Shown: positions 59,676 through 64,000 of the stretch, piece by piece
Position numbering within the stretch: the stretch's first letter is position 1
Layout of the letters: each line of letters opens with the position of its first letter
Source of the DNA: Mesorhizobium jarvisii
GTDB lineage: Bacteria; Pseudomonadota; Alphaproteobacteria; Rhizobiales; Rhizobiaceae
Reading direction: 5' to 3'
NCBI RefSeq assembly: GCF_003601985.1
Contig: NZ_QZXA01000001.1
Location: 310,001 to 374,000, forward strand
DNA: 64,000 bases
The notes under the pieces: model-generated
The model's database searches: none
Seen by the model: the letters and a program-made list of their open reading frames with translations, nothing else
Told to the model about the DNA's origin: nothing
Position numbers and translations under genes: made by a program

Positions 59676-60851
59676 ATGTCGAACAGCAATCAAGCCACAG
59701 TCCTGGCAGCAGACGCCAGGCCGCCGATCCCAGCCCTCGCTTATCTGTTGACCGGCTGCATCGCCGTGATCGGATCGAATTCGCTGGTGCTGGGGCCCAT
59801 AGCTCCGGCGGTGGCCTTGTCCTTCGAAAGCAGCGTCCCGACCGTCATGGTCGCGGCGGCTGCTTTTGGCCTCGGAACCTCGGCGAGCGCCCTGTTCCTT
59901 GCCCGCTACATCGACCGGCTCGGCGCCCGCCGGATGCTGCAAGGAGCGTTGCTGTTGCTGGCCATTGCCCTCGTTGCCAGCGCGGCAGCACCGACGGTGA
60001 TGATGCTTGTCGCGGCGCAACTCATCGCCGGCATCGCCGCCGGCGTCGCCATGCCGGCGATCTATGCGAGTTCAGCGGCGATCGCGCCGCCCGGCCGCGA
60101 AAGCGGCACCATCGGCGTCGTGCTGACCGGATGGACGCTCAGCATGGTGGCCGGCGTCTCGCTCTCGGCCGTGCTTGCCGATCTCGTGCATTGGCGCGCC
60201 GTTTTCGCCGCCGTCGCGGTGCTGGCAATGCTGGCGTTGGCCAGCCTCACCATGACGTCATTGAGCGACATCAGGAAGAGCGGCCCGGCACCGACGCCGC
60301 TGGCGGCACTCGGCATTCCCGGCATTGTGCCGCTTCTCATCGCCTGCGCGGCCTTCATGACCGCGTTCTATGGCGTCTATGGCTATCTCGGCGACCACCT
60401 GCACAGCGGACTTGGCAAATCGGTGAGCGCCAATGGCTGGGCCGCGCTCGCCTACGGCATCGGCTTCGGCACGGCTGCCCTCCTCGACGGCTTGATCGAT
60501 CGCCTGGGCGCCCGTCGCGTCATGCCGTTCGCCTATCTTCTTGTCGCCGCCGTCTATGTCGCCATTGCCGCGACGAGCGACAGTTTCGGCCTGACGCTGG
60601 CCATGGTGGCTATCTGGGGGCTTGCCAATCATTTCGGGCTGAATGTCCTGGTGATGCGCCTCTCGGCGCTCGACCCCTCGCGGCGCGGCACGATCATGGG
60701 CCTGAACAGCGCGGTGACCTATCTGGCGGTCTTCATCGGTACCACCGGCTTCGGGCCGATCTATTCCAGCTTCGGCTTTGCCGTCTGCGCGATGGTTGCG
60801 GCGCTGCTGATGCTGGTTGCCGTAGCGGCGACTGCGTGGCGCACGCGATAG
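59676..60851 (+). CDS. MFS transporter
   Basis: A 391-residue transporter with 12 predicted helices of the arabinose-efflux/DHA1 type. The loop 2-3 motif reads ARYIDRLGARRMLQG near 75, and the second half repeats it at DRLGARRVMPF near 270. It is divergent from the lrp gene with 48 bp between, so export of an amino acid or related metabolite is likely. The substrate is not determined. Confidence 0.87.
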   Translation: MSNSNQATVLAADARPPIPALAYLLTGCIAVIGSNSLVLGPIAPAVALSFESSVPTVMVAAAAFGLGTSASALFLARYIDRLGARRMLQGALLLLAIALVASAAAPTVMMLVAAQLIAGIAAGVAMPAIYASSAAIAPPGRESGTIGVVLTGWTLSMVAGVSLSAVLADLVHWRAVFAAVAVLAMLALASLTMTSLSDIRKSGPAPTPLAALGIPGIVPLLIACAAFMTAFYGVYGYLGDHLHSGLGKSVSANGWAALAYGIGFGTAALLDGLIDRLGARRVMPFAYLLVAAVYVAIAATSDSFGLTLAMVAIWGLANHFGLNVLVMRLSALDPSRRGTIMGLNSAVTYLAVFIGTTGFGPIYSSFGFAVCAMVAALLMLVAVAATAWRTR

Positions 60852-60955
60852 GGCGGTTCTTTTACGGAATTGTTCCAGTTGACAGAACGTGATTGGCCAC
60901 CGGCCCGTCGCTCGGTTGACAGCGGCACCCCTGCCCTTCAATACAAGCCCGTTAA

Positions 60956-61652
<697 letters not shown>

Positions 61653-61727
61653 AATCTTCCCGGCCGGGTGGAAATCGCGATAACACCCGGTAGTATTTGC
61701 GAAATACCGAGTTCGGGGAGGATGCCG

Positions 61728-62735
61728 GTGCAGACCAAGAAGATCATCAATGACGGCAATCGCGCCGTCGACGAAATGCTTGAAGGGATCCTCGCCGCGC
61801 ATCCTCGCCACCTCAGGAGCGCTGACGGCAGTCCGCGCTCGATCATCGCCCGCGACGGGCCGCGGCCCGGCAAGGTCGGGCTGGTGATCGGCGGCGGCTC
61901 GGGCCATGAGCCGACCTTTCTCGGCTTTGTCGGCAAGGGATTGGCGGATGCGGCGGCCATCGGCAACGTCTTTGCCTCGCCGCCGCCCGATCCGATCCTC
62001 GAATGCGCCAAGGCAGTCAGCGGCGGCGCCGGCGTCTTGTTCATGTACGGCAACTATGCCGGCGACGTGATGAATTTCGACATGGCGGCCGAGATGGCAG
62101 CGATGGATGACATCGAGGCGCGCACCGTCCTGACCACCGACGACGTCGCCTCGGCGCCGCGCGACCAGCGGCAGAAGCGCCGTGGCGTCGCTGGCAATTT
62201 CTTCATCTTCAAGGCGGCCGGTGCGGCCTGCGACCGGATGCTCTCCCTGGACGAGGTGGAGCGCATCGCCCGCAAGGCCAACGACCACACCTTCACCATG
62301 GGCGTGGCGCTGTCGGCCTGCTCGCTGCCGCAGACAAGGCGGCCGAATTTCGAGATCGGCGCGGACGAAATGGAGATCGGCATGGGCATCCATGGCGAAC
62401 CCGGCATCGCCCGCGGCAAGCTCGGGACCGCCGACGCGATCACCGACGAGATGCTGGACAAGATTTTCGCCGAGATGGCGCCCAAGCGCGGCGACAAGGT
62501 TGCTGTGCTGGTCAATTCGCTCGGCTCGACGCCACTGATGGAGCTCTACATCATGAACCGGCGGGTCAAGCAGCGGCTCGACGATATCGGTGTTTCCACC
62601 CACGCGACCTGGGTCGGCAATTACTGCACGTCACTGGAAATGGCCGGCGCCTCGGTAACGCTTTTTCATCTCGACGAGGAATTGCAGACCATGCTCGATC
62701 ACCCCTGCGACTGCGCCATGTTCCGTGCCGGCTGA
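61728..62735 (+). CDS. dhaK: Dihydroxyacetone kinase subunit DhaK-like
   Basis: A 335-residue DAK1-domain protein that binds a short ketose covalently through histidine. It has VGLVIGGGSGHEPTFLGFVGKGLADAA, noted around 45-60, and the block MGIHGEPG near 222 with the likely catalytic histidine. GTG 61728 is chosen as GGGGAGG lies 7 nt before it; an ATG at 61722 would sit on the RBS. It is next to dhaL. Near rpiB and tpi, erythrulose is as plausible a substrate as dihydroxyacetone. Confidence 0.88.
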   Translation: MQTKKIINDGNRAVDEMLEGILAAHPRHLRSADGSPRSIIARDGPRPGKVGLVIGGGSGHEPTFLGFVGKGLADAAAIGNVFASPPPDPILECAKAVSGGAGVLFMYGNYAGDVMNFDMAAEMAAMDDIEARTVLTTDDVASAPRDQRQKRRGVAGNFFIFKAAGAACDRMLSLDEVERIARKANDHTFTMGVALSACSLPQTRRPNFEIGADEMEIGMGIHGEPGIARGKLGTADAITDEMLDKIFAEMAPKRGDKVAVLVNSLGSTPLMELYIMNRRVKQRLDDIGVSTHATWVGNYCTSLEMAGASVTLFHLDEELQTMLDHPCDCAMFRAG

Positions 62736-62750
62736 CGAAAGAGCAAAACC

Positions 62751-63386
62751 GTGACCATCGACACCGCTGACCTGAAAAGAATGTTCGATACGATCGCGGT
62801 GGCGATCGAGGCCGACAAGGACCGGCTCTGCCAGCTCGACGGCGTCATTGGCGACGCCGATCACGGCATCGCCATGGCGCTCGGCTTCAACGCTGTGCGC
62901 GATGCGCTGGCCTCGCTCGACCTTGCGGCGACCGAGCCGACGGCGCTGCTCAACACGGCGGCGAAATCATTCCTCAATGCCGTCGGCGCTTCCTCGGGCC
63001 CGCTGTATGCGACGGCCTTCATGCGCGGCGGCGCCGCCGTCAAGGGCAAGGCGACGCTGGCGGACGCGGACTTCATCGCCCTGTTCCAGGCCATGGCACA
63101 GGGCATCAAGGATCGCGGCAAGGCCGAACCGGGCGAAAAGACGATGGTCGATGCCTGGCAACCGGCGGCCGAAGCGGCCGCCGCGGCCAGTGCAGCCGGC
63201 AAGACCTTGGCTCAGTGTCTCGAGGCGGCCCTGGCAGCCGCCGAGCGTGGGGCGGAAGCAACCAAGGACATGATCGCCGCCAAGGGCCGCTCCTCGCGGC
63301 TCGGCGAGCGATCGCTCGGGCATATCGACCCCGGCGGGGCATCGGCCGTCACCGTGATCGGCGCGATACGCAAGAGCCTGAGCTAA
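62751..63386 (+). CDS. dhaL: Dihydroxyacetone kinase subunit DhaL-like
   Basis: A 211-residue DAK2-domain, ADP/ATP-binding subunit. It has [20 protein letters not shown] near 29-48 with the three magnesium-binding aspartates, [19 protein letters not shown] near 82 and [20 protein letters not shown] near 177. GTG 62751 is the start. Which phosphate donor it uses (ATP or the PTS protein DhaM) is not clear; no dhaM is nearby. It overlaps the end of rpiB tail to tail by 4 nt. Confidence 0.88.
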   Translation: MTIDTADLKRMFDTIAVAIEADKDRLCQLDGVIGDADHGIAMALGFNAVRDALASLDLAATEPTALLNTAAKSFLNAVGASSGPLYATAFMRGGAAVKGKATLADADFIALFQAMAQGIKDRGKAEPGEKTMVDAWQPAAEAAAAASAAGKTLAQCLEAALAAAERGAEATKDMIAAKGRSSRLGERSLGHIDPGGASAVTVIGAIRKSLS

Positions 63387-63826
63387 CGTTTCGCCGCCGC
63401 GTCGAGCCTGTTGATCGCCTGGACGTTGCCGGCCGAGGGCCCTTGTTCGTCGAACTCGGAGGCCAGCCACGTATCGACGATCGCCTTGGCCAGTTCCGGG
63501 CCGATGACGCGGGCGCCCATGGTGATGATCTGCGCGTTGTTGGATTTCGCCGCGCGCTCGGCCGAATAGGTGTCGTGGGTGAGCGCGGCGCGGATGCCCG
63601 GCACCTTGTTGGCCGAGATCGAGACACCGATGCCGGTGCCGCAGAACAGGATGCCGCGATCGTTCTCGCCGTCGATGATGGTCTGGGCGAGTTTTTGCGA
63701 CAGGTCGGCATAATAGCCGGCCTGGCTGAGATCGCTGACCGTCAGGCCGGATTTGGTGGCAAGGTGCGCGGCGATGACATCGAGCAGCGGCTTGCCGGCG
63801 CTGTCGGCTCCAATGGCTATTTTCAT
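63383..63826 (-). CDS. rpiB: Ribose-5-phosphate isomerase B / sugar-phosphate isomerase (LacAB_rpiB)
   Basis: A 147-residue isomerase. The motifs [12 protein letters not shown] near 3-14, [25 protein letters not shown] (noted around 58-80 with the catalytic cysteine in CGTG) and [13 protein letters not shown] near 97 define the family. It follows the triose-phosphate isomerase gene on the minus strand. In rhizobia and Brucella this pair often belongs to erythritol catabolism (EryH/EryI), where it acts on tetrulose 4-phosphate. Whether that applies here is not decided. Confidence 0.88.
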   Translation of the reverse strand: MKIAIGADSAGKPLLDVIAAHLATKSGLTVSDLSQAGYYADLSQKLAQTIIDGENDRGILFCGTGIGVSISANKVPGIRAALTHDTYSAERAAKSNNAQIITMGARVIGPELAKAIVDTWLASEFDEQGPSAGNVQAINRLDAAAKR

Positions 63827-63853
63827 GTTTTTCCCTTTCGTGTCCGGATGGTT

Positions 63854-64000
63854 TCAGATCGCCGCCGAGGCGCGGCCGAGAATGTCGATGTAGCCGTCCG
63901 CCTGCCAGGCGGAACGGCCGATGAAGAGGCCGTCTATATTGGGCTGGCCGACCAGCTCGGCGGCATTGCCGGGATTGACGCTGCCGCCATAAAGCACCGG
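63854..64000 (-). CDS. Triose-phosphate isomerase, C-terminal 48 residues
   Basis: Only the 3' end is in the window. It reads PVLYGGSVNPGNAAEL near the start of the visible part and ends with DGLFIGRSAW...DILGRASAAI. YGGSV and GxFIGRS are the phosphate-binding and closing segments of the TIM family. The gene continues beyond the right edge. Pairing with rpiB suggests the TpiA2/EryH paralogue and not the central glycolytic enzyme. Confidence 0.85.
   Translation of the reverse strand, partial: PVLYGGSVNPGNAAELVGQPNIDGLFIGRSAWQADGYIDILGRASAAI

Overview
The window reads as chromosomal DNA from a high-GC alphaproteobacterium of the Rhizobiales, most likely Mesorhizobium. The evidence is codon usage, gene content (a complete methylamine-to-glutamate block, an FMN-riboswitch-controlled type II lumazine synthase, a rhizobial-style aldolase/dehydrogenase fusion) and several short palindromic interspersed elements typical of this group. 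Coding density is about 90 percent. No rRNA, tRNA, CRISPR array, transposase or integrase gene was seen.

Region 1 (1-12.2 kb) is accessory carbon uptake. It holds the tail of an Fe(II)/2-oxoglutarate oxygenase, a GntR/FCD regulator with a perfect palindrome in front of it, two unlike enolase-superfamily enzymes, and a five-domain peptide/opine-type ABC importer (binding protein, two permeases, fused double ATPase). It is followed by a LysR regulator whose last codons lie in an interspersed repeat, a scarred locus where about 120 bp of another binding-protein gene is joined to a truncated DUF427 gene, and an SDR dehydrogenase.

Region 2 (12.6-40.9 kb) is a nearly complete system for methylated amines. 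TmoXVW would import TMAO, Tmm oxidises TMA to TMAO, and Tdm (DUF1989-GcvT fusion) cleaves TMAO to dimethylamine and passes formaldehyde to tetrahydrofolate. A haem-dependent dimethylamine N-demethylase (DUF3445 subunit, flavin/2Fe-2S reductase, DmmA-like protein) makes methylamine, with a T-protein-like enzyme beside it. GmaS, MgsABC and MgdABCD then convert methylamine through gamma-glutamylmethylamide and N-methylglutamate. Embedded in this block is an operon of three small membrane proteins, an APC permease and two unknown proteins. A second APC permease follows tdm. An XRE-cupin regulator is divergent from tmm.

Region 3 (40.9-49.5 kb) holds a flavin monooxygenase of the nitrilotriacetate/alkanesulfonate type, a tetR-mfp-RND efflux operon, and an acyl-CoA synthetase.

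Region 4 (49.7-59.1 kb) looks like a dedicated import and breakdown route for a 5-modified ribose (5-methylthioribose or 5-deoxyribose): SorC-type regulator, class II aldolase-SDR fusion, ribose-type ABC importer, MtnK kinase and MtnA isomerase. The importer operon and mtnKA diverge from a perfect 29-bp inverted repeat whose two arms carry both -35 boxes.

Region 5 (59.1-64 kb) has an Lrp regulator divergent from an MFS transporter, an FMN riboswitch with ribH2, dhaK-dhaL, and, convergent to them, rpiB and the end of a triose-phosphate isomerase gene. The last four genes suggest tetrose/erythrulose phosphate metabolism.
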